NCBI GenBank assembly: GCA_002311855.1
Contig: DCAB01000004.1
Coordinates: 1 to 52,092, forward strand
From: Candidatus Dadabacteria bacterium UBA1144
GTDB lineage: Bacteria; Desulfobacterota_D; UBA1144
Length of the DNA stretch: 52,092 bases
Direction of reading: 5' to 3'
Shown: positions 18,132 to 26,340 of the stretch, one piece after another
How the letters are laid out: each line of letters begins with the position of its first letter
Position numbering within the stretch: position 1 is the stretch's first letter
The notes under the pieces: generated by a model
Database searches by the model: none
The model's input: only the letters and a program-made list of their open reading frames with translations
What the model was told of the DNA's origin: nothing
Position numbers and translations under genes: made by a program

Positions 18132-18884
18132 AAATATCGCCAATAAAATTCTATAGGCTGCGAAAGCTCCAAAGCCCTTTAATGAAGAGTACTTATAAAA
18201 TAATTTAAGTCCAAAATAGGAAGCAATAAAAGAAAATAATATTGAGAGAAAAATATCCTGAGTAATAATTGAATAGTTAATATTGTTAACATCTATGTTT
18301 ACGAATAAGCTATAGACGAAAGCTCCAACAATCGTAGGAAAAGAAAGTAATGCGGAAATAATTATTGAAGTTTCTCTATTAATTTTTAAAAATCTGGATG
18401 GAATGATAGTGGCCGCTGATCTACTAGTTCCAGGTATCAAAGCAAAACACTGAAATATTCCTATTAAAAATAAATCAAAAAAATTTAAATTATTGAAATC
18501 TTTCTTGTTTTCAGAATATTTGTCTGAAACAAATAGCAAGATTCCAAATAGAAAAATGCTTGTTACAACTAGAAAATTGATAGACATATTTCTGTCTACA
18601 AAATCATAAAAAAAGAATCCAGCAACAAAAATTGGCAGTGTTCCCACAAAAATGAATTGCATGAGTCGTAAGTATGAAATTTTATTTATCTCCAATTTCG
18701 AATCAATCAAAAAGAAAAGAGAAACTGCAAGTAAAGACCCCAAATGCATACTAGAAAGAATCAATAAATTTATTTGATAATCATTTAAGAATTTGCTAAA
18801 AATTAATAAATGCAACGTTGAGCTTACAGGTATAAATTCCGTTATACCTTGCACAACTGATAAAATAATAATTTCAATCATCAA
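18117..18884 (-). CDS. uppP: Undecaprenyl-diphosphatase UppP (BacA)
   Basis: UppP dephosphorylates undecaprenyl diphosphate, recycling the lipid carrier used for peptidoglycan and surface glycans. The 255-residue integral membrane protein carries both family signatures: QGITEFIPVSSTLHL near the N-terminus with the catalytic Glu, and PGTSRSAATI near residue 155. It is the last gene of the minus-strand set cdsA, M23 peptidase, rlmB, uppP, overlapping rlmB by 11 bases. Its carrier lipid is the likely substrate pool for the glycan locus at the right end of the window (inference). Confidence 0.95.
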   Translation of the reverse strand: MMIEIIILSVVQGITEFIPVSSTLHLLIFSKFLNDYQINLLILSSMHLGSLLAVSLFFLIDSKLEINKISYLRLMQFIFVGTLPIFVAGFFFYDFVDRNMSINFLVVTSIFLFGILLFVSDKYSENKKDFNNLNFFDLFLIGIFQCFALIPGTSRSAATIIPSRFLKINRETSIIISALLSFPTIVGAFVYSLFVNIDVNNINYSIITQDIFLSILFSFIASYFGLKLFYKYSSLKGFGAFAAYRILLAIFLIFN

Positions 18885-19611
18885 GAAACCTACTTATAAA
18901 TATTCCGGCAGCAACACTGACATTAAGTGAATTTGTTTTACCCAATCTATTAATCTTTATAAAGACATCACAACTTTTTTGTACAATTCGACTTATACCT
19001 TTTTGCTCTGACCCCATAATTATTGCTAGTCTATCTCCTTTGAATTTGTTAAACTTTTTATCATTTATATTTTCTCCATTAATGTCAGTTCCTATAATCC
19101 AATAATGATTTTTCTTAAGTTCTTTAATCGCATTAATCAAATTTGATACCTCATAAATATTAATCGAGAATATCGCTCCAGCTGAAGCTTTAATAGCACC
19201 TAGTGAAATTCTTACAGATCTATTTTTTGGGATAATAATGGTATTTATGTTGAAAAATACACAGGTTCTAGAAATAGCACCTAAATTCTGAGGGTCGTTT
19301 AAGTGATCTAGAATTAAAACAATATCGGTCATATTTTTAATGTCTTCTTTGAGGTCTTTAAAGTTTTTGGGGGGATCAATGTCAATTATGGCTGCGATAG
19401 ATTGATGTTTAACGGTGTTTGTCATTCTTTGGAGCTCCTTCTCTGATACATATTTTATATCACATGAGGGGATTAGAGGTATTTTAGATATTATCTCAGA
19501 ATACTCGGGTAAGGATTTGTCCATTTTGGCTTCAGATAGGAATACCCTAGAAATCTTTTCCGGGAAGAAACTAACAAAATCTCTTACGGGGTTCACACCA
19601 TAAATAATCAT
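18874..19611 (-). CDS. rlmB: TrmH/SpoU-family 2'-O-methyltransferase, probably 23S rRNA RlmB
   Basis: RlmB methylates the ribose of G2251 in 23S rRNA. The 245-residue protein starts with the substrate-binding domain (IIYGVNPVRDF, matching the usual YGxxPVxxxL). A SPOUT knot follows, with the three family motifs: DHLNDPQNLGAISRTC, IIMGSEQKGIS and KINRLGKTNSLNVSVAAGI. The N-terminal substrate-binding region favours RlmB over TrmH or TrmL. It overlaps the M23 peptidase gene by 4 bases and uppP by 11, indicating translational coupling. Confidence 0.86.
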   Translation of the reverse strand: MIIYGVNPVRDFVSFFPEKISRVFLSEAKMDKSLPEYSEIISKIPLIPSCDIKYVSEKELQRMTNTVKHQSIAAIIDIDPPKNFKDLKEDIKNMTDIVLILDHLNDPQNLGAISRTCVFFNINTIIIPKNRSVRISLGAIKASAGAIFSINIYEVSNLINAIKELKKNHYWIIGTDINGENINDKKFNKFKGDRLAIIMGSEQKGISRIVQKSCDVFIKINRLGKTNSLNVSVAAGIFISRFLDD

Positions 19612-20975
19612 TGAGTTGCTTCTGCAATAAATTGATTGTAAATACTTATAATTTTAAGATTGATATAATTTTTATCCCATAGTTCTATTGGATCAAATGG
19701 TACCCCCTGTATATAGGTTGAGAAATGCAGATGGTCTCCATATGCGTATCCCGTTTGGCCAGTCTTTCCAATTAGAGTTCGTTTATCAACTTCATCTCCA
19801 ACTTTCACTGAAATATCACTAAGATGGCTATATAAACTATAAAAACCTAAGCCATGGTCAATAATTGTAACTTTTCCATATATTCCAACACCATTGCTAT
19901 TTACATAGGACACCTTTCCTGTGTTAGAAGCGTATACGTTTGCATTCGCAGTCGTAGCCAAATCAATTCCAAAATGATATTTTGAATCCACAGGTTTATC
20001 TACATCATCAATATAATAAATTCTTTTCTCACTAAATTTCGAGAATACTTGGGAGTTTCGCATTTGCAAAAATTTACTATCGAACAATTTTTTATTGGTG
20101 ATTTTTGAGGTTTGTAATGACAATAATAAATCGTTTTTCTTTCTTTCTTCAATATTAAGTTCTTTAAATTCCTTTATTCCAACAGTTTCCAAATTGTTTT
20201 TCATAACTTCGTTGTATTTATTCAATAAAAAATTATTATCGATCTTAATATAAGAAATATTCCACTTTTTATTTATGATCGTTTTCATCGTCGTGCTGAC
20301 AAATATTGCATTACCAGCTTTATCTTCAGCTTTAATAATAATTTTATTATTCTTACAGGGAATGTTGAAACAAGAAAAAAAAACTAAATTTGATATTTTA
20401 TTATCTCCTACAACAGAAATAGGATTGAACATGTTACCAGATCCAGCATCAACATAAGATTTTAATGTATCTAAACTTGTATCGTATGTAACAAAACCGA
20501 TGCCACCTAAGTAAACATATTTATCCGAATTTACATTAGATATAGATGGGGGTTCAAAATCAATTTTGAGTTCGATTTTACCTTTGATGAAAGAAGTAAA
20601 AAATTTGTTCTCGTAGCCTATAGAATAATGAAGATAAAAATGATCAAGATTGTCACCCCTAATCATCTTTACTATCTGACTATCAGATTTGAATTCTATT
20701 TTTATTTTAATCTCATTGCCAGAGTCGAGTATTTGGTCATTTGCATATATATCAATTAGTTCGGCACCATCTTTGCTTCCTGAGATTTGAATGGAATTGA
20801 TTTTTACGTTTGTACTATCAATGGTTGCTTTAAAACCCGAATAGGAGATTGTATCTTTTGAAGATAGCTGAAAATCTGGTTTGTGGATAAAATATACAAA
20901 AGCAAGATAGAGCAATAATAGAAAGATAAGAAATATAAAAAATAGAAAAAATTTCGTTTTGCTTCTTTTCAACAT
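19608..20975 (-). CDS. Membrane-anchored M23-family (LytM-type) peptidase
   Basis: This is probably a periplasmic peptidoglycan endopeptidase or a LytM-type regulator. The 455-residue protein has a basic cytoplasmic start and one membrane helix (about 8-30), then about 290 periplasmic residues with beta-rich, Ig-like patterns (for example FEPPSISN). A C-terminal M23 domain (about 330-450) follows. Zinc ligands appear as YHFGIDLA (His and Asp) and GDHLHFS (HxH), with the intermediate histidine in YSLYSHLSD. All metal positions are filled, so catalytic activity is plausible. It sits 9 bases after cdsA in the same set as uppP, a cell-envelope context. Confidence 0.86.
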   Translation of the reverse strand: MLKRSKTKFFLFFIFLIFLLLLYLAFVYFIHKPDFQLSSKDTISYSGFKATIDSTNVKINSIQISGSKDGAELIDIYANDQILDSGNEIKIKIEFKSDSQIVKMIRGDNLDHFYLHYSIGYENKFFTSFIKGKIELKIDFEPPSISNVNSDKYVYLGGIGFVTYDTSLDTLKSYVDAGSGNMFNPISVVGDNKISNLVFFSCFNIPCKNNKIIIKAEDKAGNAIFVSTTMKTIINKKWNISYIKIDNNFLLNKYNEVMKNNLETVGIKEFKELNIEERKKNDLLLSLQTSKITNKKLFDSKFLQMRNSQVFSKFSEKRIYYIDDVDKPVDSKYHFGIDLATTANANVYASNTGKVSYVNSNGVGIYGKVTIIDHGLGFYSLYSHLSDISVKVGDEVDKRTLIGKTGQTGYAYGDHLHFSTYIQGVPFDPIELWDKNYINLKIISIYNQFIAEATQ

Positions 20976-20984
20976 CAGTTTTAA

Positions 20985-21773
20985 TTATAATATTAGATAT
21001 TTGGATATTAAATAGAAAAATGGAAGTATAAATATCAAACTGTCAATTCTATCAAGTATGCCACCATGCCCTGGTAAGAGTTTCCCCGTATCTTTAATTT
21101 TTGATTTACGTTTTATATAAGATTCAAAGAGGTCGCCTATTATCCCTAAAAAAGATATGATGAGACCAACGAACATCGACTGAATAATTGATATAGCAAA
21201 TCCAAAATACTTAAACAATAGTGCAGTTAATATGATAGAAAAAATTATTCCCGCAAAAGATCCCTCAAATGTTTTGTTTGGACTTACATTGGGGAAAGCT
21301 TTTCGTACCCCAAAAAATTTACCTACTAGATACGCAGAAATATCATTAAAGGCACTAACAATCAAAACAGAGCCTAGCAGAAACATCCCGTTATCAATAT
21401 TTCGTATTAGAATTGAGAAACTAATTCCAAAGCCAATATATAGAATGACAAATAGGTAAGAACTCCAAAAAATCTCAATTTCTACTTTGTCATATAAAAT
21501 TCTAACAAACCAAACTAGAAAGATGAAAGAAGACAAATATAAGAAAAAATCAATATTGTAGTATGCCAACAGAGGGAAGAGGATGACCGCGATATAGGAA
21601 ATAATTGCACAATATAGTGATTTGATCTTGAGTATTCTCTGGTACTCCCAATAACCTAACGAGACGATGGCTAACAAGTAAATAGTAAAAATGAATTCTC
21701 CTTTATAAACTGCATAAATTGTGATTGGGATTAAGATTAAGCTGGTTAAAACTCTTTTTGTAAGATCATTCAT
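20985..21773 (-). CDS. cdsA: Phosphatidate cytidylyltransferase CdsA
   Basis: CdsA makes CDP-diacylglycerol, the precursor of all phospholipids, in the inner membrane. The polytopic protein of about 262 residues ends with the CDP-transferase signature, SPNKTFEGSFAG followed by GDLFESYIKRKSKIKDTG and PGHGGILDRIDS. I start at the ATG at 21771-21773 (MNDLTKRVLTSLILIP), which matches the usual family start. An upstream in-frame TTG would add 13 residues. It is the first gene of the four-gene minus-strand envelope set. Confidence 0.93.
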   Translation of the reverse strand: MNDLTKRVLTSLILIPITIYAVYKGEFIFTIYLLAIVSLGYWEYQRILKIKSLYCAIISYIAVILFPLLAYYNIDFFLYLSSFIFLVWFVRILYDKVEIEIFWSSYLFVILYIGFGISFSILIRNIDNGMFLLGSVLIVSAFNDISAYLVGKFFGVRKAFPNVSPNKTFEGSFAGIIFSIILTALLFKYFGFAISIIQSMFVGLIISFLGIIGDLFESYIKRKSKIKDTGKLLPGHGGILDRIDSLIFILPFFYLISKYLIL

Positions 21774-21846
21774 TTCAAACTTATTAATAATATAAAATGA
21801 CAATAATATCAACGGATGTGTTTTCTATCATTCGACTTGACGACAA

Positions 21847-21875
21847 TTGACTATTTATTTTAAATAGTATTAAAT
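21847..21875 (+). promoter_or_regulatory. Candidate pdaD promoter with a palindrome in its spacer
   Basis: TTGACT (21847-21852) and TTAAAT (21870-21875), 17 bases apart, lie 29 bases before the pdaD start. Inside the spacer region lies a perfect inverted repeat, CTATTTA-TTT-TAAATAG (21851-21867), placed where a repressor would block RNA polymerase. AT-richness raises the chance of coincidence. Confidence 0.4.
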
Positions 21876-21904
21876 TTATTAGTTTTCTTCATAAAGGTGC
21901 TAAT

Positions 21905-22447
21905 ATGATTCCAAAATATGCTTTCGTTACTAAAGGTGCTGGAAGAGGCAAAGAAAAGCTAACAAGCTTCGAGATGTCTTTGAGAAATGCGGGCATAGGT
22001 GAGTATAATCTAGTTCGTGTTTCCAGTATAATGCCACCACATTGTAAAATAATTTCAAAAAAAGAAGGATTAAAAAAACTTTCTCCAGGTCAAATTGTAT
22101 TCGTTGTTTTAAGTGAGGCCTCTACAAACGAACCGGAAAGACGAATCGCATCATCGATAGGAATAGCACTTCCAATTGACAGATCACAACACGGATATCT
22201 CTCAGAACATCATAGTTATGGTCAGAGCAAAAAGACATCTGGGGAATACGCTGAAGATCTTGCTGCATACATGCTTGCCACAACAATTGGTGCCCCTTTC
22301 GATATTGATAAAAATTACAACGAACAAAAAGATATATGGAAAATTAGTGGGCACACAGTAAAAACTCAGGAAGTCACTAGCACAGCAGAAGGGCCTAAAG
22401 ATAAATCCTGGATAACAGTGGTTGCTGCAATTGTCTTTATTGTATAA
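21905..22447 (+). CDS. pdaD: Pyruvoyl-dependent arginine decarboxylase
   Basis: PdaD decarboxylates arginine to agmatine, the first step of one polyamine route. The 180-residue proenzyme carries the self-cleavage site VRVSSIMPP. By homology with the Methanocaldococcus enzyme, cleavage between Ser40 and Ser41 would yield a small beta chain and an alpha chain with an N-terminal pyruvoyl group. The substrate-site glutamate is probably in SEASTNEPERRIASSIG. Length and motifs fit well. An AGGTG precedes the ATG. It stands alone, with cdsA divergent and proA convergent; no agmatine-processing gene is in view. The family is archaeal and patchy in bacteria, so ancient transfer is possible. Confidence 0.93.
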   Translation: MIPKYAFVTKGAGRGKEKLTSFEMSLRNAGIGEYNLVRVSSIMPPHCKIISKKEGLKKLSPGQIVFVVLSEASTNEPERRIASSIGIALPIDRSQHGYLSEHHSYGQSKKTSGEYAEDLAAYMLATTIGAPFDIDKNYNEQKDIWKISGHTVKTQEVTSTAEGPKDKSWITVVAAIVFIV

Positions 22448-22526
22448 TCATTTTCTGAATAGGAAATTATTGAATCGATATGATAGATACGATACCAGGC
22501 TTATTCTTTTGTGATCTTCAAGTATT

Positions 22527-23801
22527 TCACTTTATCTGACCATCGCCCAAAACTACAAACTTTTTTGAAGTTAATTCATTTAATCCCATAGGACCAAAGG
22601 CATGTAATTTAGTTGTACTAATTCCAATTTCAGCCCCTAGACCTAATTCGTTACCGTCGTTAAATCTAGTAGAAACATTATGCATAATGGCTGAAGAATT
22701 AATATTATTTATGAATATTTCTGCCATTTTTTGATTTTCAGTAATAATTGACTCCGTATGAAACGATCCATATTTTTGAATATGTGAAATCGCATCTTGG
22801 ATATCATCAACAATACCAATATTCATCTCTAATGCCAGATACTCTTTATACCAATTATCTTCCTCGACCACATTGATATCATCTTTATTCCCGTATTTAA
22901 GTACCTCTTTAGATCCGTGAATTATCACATTTTTTTCTTTCAATGATTTTATAAAACTTGGTAAAAAGCTATCAGCTATTTTTTTATGGACAAGAAGGGT
23001 CTCCATCGCATTGCAAACCCCCGGCCTTTGGACTTTAGAATTCAATGAAACTCTATGAGCTTTTTCTAGATTTGCATGCTGATCGACATAAACATGACAG
23101 ACACCCTTGTAGTGTTTAATTACAGGTATCCTTGAATTCTCAGAAACAAAACGAATCAGACCCTCTCCTCCGCGTGGGATAATCAAATCAATTAGTTCAT
23201 CAAGAGTTAAAATGTACTTCATTATCTCTCTATCAGTACAAGGAACCATGTTTACGCAATCAGCGCTAAAATCTGTTTCAACTAAGGCTTTCTTTATAGA
23301 AACAACCAGAGCTTTATTTGTTTCGAAGCATTCTGAGCCACCTCTTAATATCGTAGTGTTCCCAGATTTCAGACATAAAACAGCTGCATCTGATGTAACG
23401 TTAGGTCTTGATTCGTATATAATTCCAATTAATCCCAAAGGAATTGTTTGCCTGTAAACATCAAGGCCATTTGGTCTCTTATGGAGCAATTCTCTAATCC
23501 CTACTGGATCTTTCAAACTAAGAACATCTTTTATGTTTTTGATGATACTATGCAGCCTGTCCTCGTCTAGTTTTAGTCTGTCAAGAAATGAAGAAGAATG
23601 CTCCTTAGGATTTGCATTGGATATATCTTTTTTATTAGCCTCGAGTATTTGATCTTTGTCGTTTTGTATTTGTATCGAGATTTCTTTTAGAAGCAAATCT
23701 TTTTGCACAGAAGTTGCTCTAGAAAGCTCTATGGAAGCTAATTTGGTTCTATTGACCAAATTATAAATTTCAGTTTGAACAGATGAGGCTATCGTTGTCA
23801 T
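22527..23801 (-). CDS. proA: Gamma-glutamyl phosphate reductase ProA
   Basis: ProA reduces gamma-glutamyl phosphate to glutamate semialdehyde in proline synthesis. The 424-residue protein has the aldehyde-dehydrogenase-like fold, with LGLIGIIYESRPNVT (122-136), the catalytic Cys263 in QRPGVCNAMETLL, and the C-terminal GLGAEIGISTTKLHAFGPMG segment. Length is normal. Its usual partner proB is not adjacent. It is divergent from ndk, and a good promoter-like pair lies immediately upstream, almost at the ATG. Confidence 0.96.
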   Translation of the reverse strand: MTTIASSVQTEIYNLVNRTKLASIELSRATSVQKDLLLKEISIQIQNDKDQILEANKKDISNANPKEHSSSFLDRLKLDEDRLHSIIKNIKDVLSLKDPVGIRELLHKRPNGLDVYRQTIPLGLIGIIYESRPNVTSDAAVLCLKSGNTTILRGGSECFETNKALVVSIKKALVETDFSADCVNMVPCTDREIMKYILTLDELIDLIIPRGGEGLIRFVSENSRIPVIKHYKGVCHVYVDQHANLEKAHRVSLNSKVQRPGVCNAMETLLVHKKIADSFLPSFIKSLKEKNVIIHGSKEVLKYGNKDDINVVEEDNWYKEYLALEMNIGIVDDIQDAISHIQKYGSFHTESIITENQKMAEIFINNINSSAIMHNVSTRFNDGNELGLGAEIGISTTKLHAFGPMGLNELTSKKFVVLGDGQIK

Positions 23802-23808
23802 TTTAGCT

Positions 23809-23837
23809 ATAATAAATCAAGGTATTTACAAGGTCAA
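23809..23837 (-). promoter_or_regulatory. Candidate proA promoter
   Basis: On the minus strand TTGACC and TATTAT are separated by exactly 17 bases, each one mismatch from consensus. The predicted start point falls within a few bases of the proA ATG (23799-23801), so the mRNA would be leaderless or nearly so. It overlaps the ndk promoter on the other strand. Confidence 0.42.
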
Positions 23838-23854
23838 AGTTTCTTAAGTATATT
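23825..23854 (+). promoter_or_regulatory. Candidate ndk promoter
   Basis: TTTACA (23825-23830) and TATATT (23849-23854) are separated by 18 bases, each one mismatch from consensus. The ndk ATG lies 40 bases downstream with a GGAG at normal spacing. Confidence 0.42.
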
Positions 23855-23893
23855 AAAGAAATTGCGATTAATTAAATTGGATGGAGTTTCTCA

Positions 23894-24292
23894 ATGCAAG
23901 ATACATTATCTATCATCAAGCCAGATGGCGTTAGAAAAAAAATAGTCGGAAAAATCCTAAAGAGATTTGAAGACAATGGATTTGAGATTATAAATCCTAG
24001 ATATATCAATCTTTCAAAAGAAGAAGCTTCAGAATTTTACAATATACACAAAGGAAAGCCCTTTTTTGACGATTTGATAATATTTATGACTTCAGGTCCT
24101 TGTCTACCATTTATCATAAGAGGTGAAAATGCAATTTTAAGAGTAAGAGAGCTAATGGGATCAACCGATCCTGATGAGGCAGCGCCAGAAACAATCAGAG
24201 CAGATTTCGCCGATAGCATTGATAGCAATGTTATTCACGGCTCAGATTCAGAACAGTCTGCTAAGAGAGAAATTCGATTCTTTTTTGGATAA
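23894..24292 (+). CDS. ndk: Nucleoside diphosphate kinase
   Basis: Ndk transfers the gamma phosphate between nucleoside triphosphates and diphosphates through a phosphohistidine. The 132-residue protein has IIKPDGVRK (7-15) and the active-site His115 in SNVIHGSDS. It also has GSTDPDEAAPETIRADFA, the conserved nucleotide-binding segment. It is a little shorter than the usual 140. Its last 58 bases overlap lipB, which is read from the other strand. Confidence 0.96.
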   Translation: MQDTLSIIKPDGVRKKIVGKILKRFEDNGFEIINPRYINLSKEEASEFYNIHKGKPFFDDLIIFMTSGPCLPFIIRGENAILRVRELMGSTDPDEAAPETIRADFADSIDSNVIHGSDSEQSAKREIRFFFG

Positions 24293-24918
24293 CTAGTTTT
24301 TAATTTTAGTTGATTTAGGAAATTTTTTGATAACAATTCAATAAATTCATGTTTCTTTATTTTTTTATAGTCCGATATATTCCCAACCAATGTGTTAGGA
24401 TTCCCACATGGTTCAATAAGATAAAATTTATCTATAGAACAATCGAGATTAATTGATATCCCATGCATAGAGACACCTCTCCTTATAGAAATACCAATTG
24501 ATGCAACTTTCTTGTTTTTAATCCATACTCCCGGACCATAAACATTTTTTCTACCTACAAGATTGAACATGGACAATATCTCTATGACAGTTTCTTGAAG
24601 AATATCAACAAAATCTTTAAGTTTTAATTTAAGGATACCGATATTCAAAATAGGATAAAAAACCAGCTGCCCTAACCCATGATATGTAATGCTCCCGCCA
24701 CGAGTTGATTTGATTATTGGAACGTGAAGATGGCTGTTAGCATTTATATAAAGTTTGGCAAATCTACCAACTGTATAAACATCATCATGTTCTAGAAAGA
24801 GGAAATAACCTAGTGCATCACCTCTTAAAACTTTATTCTGGTAATGAAGTTGTTTCAAAAAGAAAGCCTCGTAATCTTGAGGTTCTTTGAAACTTTCGAC
24901 ATATATTTTAGTTGACAT
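24235..24918 (-). CDS. lipB: Octanoyltransferase LipB
   Basis: LipB moves octanoyl groups from acyl carrier protein to lipoyl domains, the first step of lipoate synthesis. The 227-residue protein contains STRGGSITYHGLGQLVFYP (71-89), the catalytic Lys137 in KKVASIGI, RGVSMHGISIN, and the acyl-cysteine Cys171 in IEPCGNP. Both catalytic residues are intact. The last 19 or so residues are coded inside the 3' end of ndk on the opposite strand; this tail lies beyond the conserved domain. It is divergent from holA, with 23 bases between starts. Confidence 0.95.
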   Translation of the reverse strand: MSTKIYVESFKEPQDYEAFFLKQLHYQNKVLRGDALGYFLFLEHDDVYTVGRFAKLYINANSHLHVPIIKSTRGGSITYHGLGQLVFYPILNIGILKLKLKDFVDILQETVIEILSMFNLVGRKNVYGPGVWIKNKKVASIGISIRRGVSMHGISINLDCSIDKFYLIEPCGNPNTLVGNISDYKKIKKHEFIELLSKNFLNQLKLKTSYPKKNRISLLADCSESEP

Positions 24919-24941
24919 GATATATTGATATTATATCAACA

Positions 24942-25916
24942 ATGAGTACAAGGAAAAAAATTACTGTCAGTGATTTTTTACAAGATGACAGTTCCATTTC
25001 GATTCAAATAACAGGTTCCAATAGTTACTATGAGAACATCATCAGAAAAGAAATTAGTACAACTTTTAAAGACATGGATCAAAGCGGCAATGTACATTTT
25101 TTCGACTTGTCAAAAACTAAAGATATATCTGAAATATTAAATGCTTTTAACACGTATCCTTGTTTCAGCAAATTTAGATATGTTGTCGTAAAAGGTATTA
25201 CAAAAAGTGATAAAGATTCAATTATAAAAATAATCGATTATTTGCAAAATCCCTCAAAAACGACTAAACATATCTTTTTATCAAACGATAATAACGTAGA
25301 AATACCTTGTGAGTCTTTCATCAAAGATGACCACAATAAAGCGAATGCGAGAAAGTTTATCAATGAGGAATTGAAAAAAAGAAATATGAAATTAAATGAT
25401 GAAGTAATTGAAGAATTAAGTGCTAAAAATTTTAATAATAAATCAACATTAATTAACGAGATTGAGAAAATTGAAAGTTTTTTAACTACTAACGATGACA
25501 AAGAAATCATTAAAGATATGGTAGATGGCATAAAAAGGGAATCTTTTGATGAAACATACAACCTAATGCATTGTATAAACAGAAAAGATCTAAAATCATG
25601 TCTATTAGAGCTCAAAAAGACTAAGTTTACGGAAAATATTTTTTTAGAAATGTCTAAAATTGCATGGAGATTTAGAATCTATTTGAAAATTAAAACATTT
25701 AAGAAAAACAATATGAAAGAATCGGAAATAATCACAAACATAAATGTGTCAAAATATCAGTACAAACATCTCGACATTGAATCTGAGAACAAGACCTTCA
25801 AGGATATTTTAGAAGGGCTTAGGGCGCTCAAAAATACAGATAGACTTTTGAAAAGCACGGATATCAGTCACGACCTTCTCGCTTTCTATTTATTGAAAAA
25901 GTTATGTGGCCAATAA
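24942..25916 (+). CDS. holA: DNA polymerase III, delta subunit HolA
   Basis: HolA is the clamp-loader subunit that opens the sliding clamp during replication. The 324-residue protein is poorly conserved, as is usual for this family. It shows the expected pattern: an N-terminal Rossmann-like domain with ISIQITGSNSYYEN and FRYVVVKGI, a helical middle, and a C-terminal collar helix region with the late LLAFYLLKKLCG. Lysine, asparagine and isoleucine enrichment follows the AT bias. Its position tail to tail with rpsT, 6 bases away, supports the call, because holA and rpsT are neighbours in many bacteria. Confidence 0.8.
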   Translation: MSTRKKITVSDFLQDDSSISIQITGSNSYYENIIRKEISTTFKDMDQSGNVHFFDLSKTKDISEILNAFNTYPCFSKFRYVVVKGITKSDKDSIIKIIDYLQNPSKTTKHIFLSNDNNVEIPCESFIKDDHNKANARKFINEELKKRNMKLNDEVIEELSAKNFNNKSTLINEIEKIESFLTTNDDKEIIKDMVDGIKRESFDETYNLMHCINRKDLKSCLLELKKTKFTENIFLEMSKIAWRFRIYLKIKTFKKNNMKESEIITNINVSKYQYKHLDIESENKTFKDILEGLRALKNTDRLLKSTDISHDLLAFYLLKKLCGQ

Positions 25917-25922
25917 GAACTC

Positions 25923-26174
25923 TTAAGATAATTTTGACAATTTAGAAATATTCCTAGAAGCATTTCTTTTATAAATCACACCTTTCGATGCAGCTTTATG
26001 GAATAACGAGACTACCTTTCTAAATAATTTCTCTTTATCGGAGTTATCAGTACGCAAAGATTCTTTATATTGTTTAATATGAGTTTTTAAATTTGAAATC
26101 ATAGACTTATTGCTTAGGCGCTTTTTAACATCCTGTCTTACTCTTTTTTTTGCTGATTGACTTTTATTTGCCAT
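25923..26174 (-). CDS. rpsT: Small-subunit ribosomal protein S20
   Basis: S20 binds 16S rRNA early in 30S assembly. The 83-residue, strongly basic helical protein starts MANKSQSAKKRVRQDVKKRL and contains HKAASKGVIYKRNASRNISKLS, the family's C-terminal signature. It is read alone on the minus strand with its own promoter-like element. Confidence 0.96.
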   Translation of the reverse strand: MANKSQSAKKRVRQDVKKRLSNKSMISNLKTHIKQYKESLRTDNSDKEKLFRKVVSLFHKAASKGVIYKRNASRNISKLSKLS

Positions 26175-26185
26175 ATGAAGCTCTA

Positions 26186-26213
26186 ATTTTGCAATATCTT
26201 ACTCGTTTGTCAA
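26186..26213 (-). promoter_or_regulatory. Candidate rpsT promoter
   Basis: A consensus TTGACA and CAAAAT (four of six) with a 16-base spacer lie just upstream of rpsT on the minus strand. The predicted start point is only a few bases before the ATG, and no clear ribosome-binding site is visible. Confidence 0.35.
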
Positions 26214-26340
26214 TATTTGATAAGGATTAAATAAAATTGAATCATATCAATCAGTAATCATGTATAAATAATTGTCCTTGAAAGATTAAAAATAATTAAT
26301 TGTTTTTATACCTTATAGTAGAATCGAATTCCAATTTTTT

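Noticed and set aside
21774..21812. Upstream TTG start for cdsA
   Set aside because: The following ATG matches the family's N-terminus; no ribosome-binding site favours the TTG.
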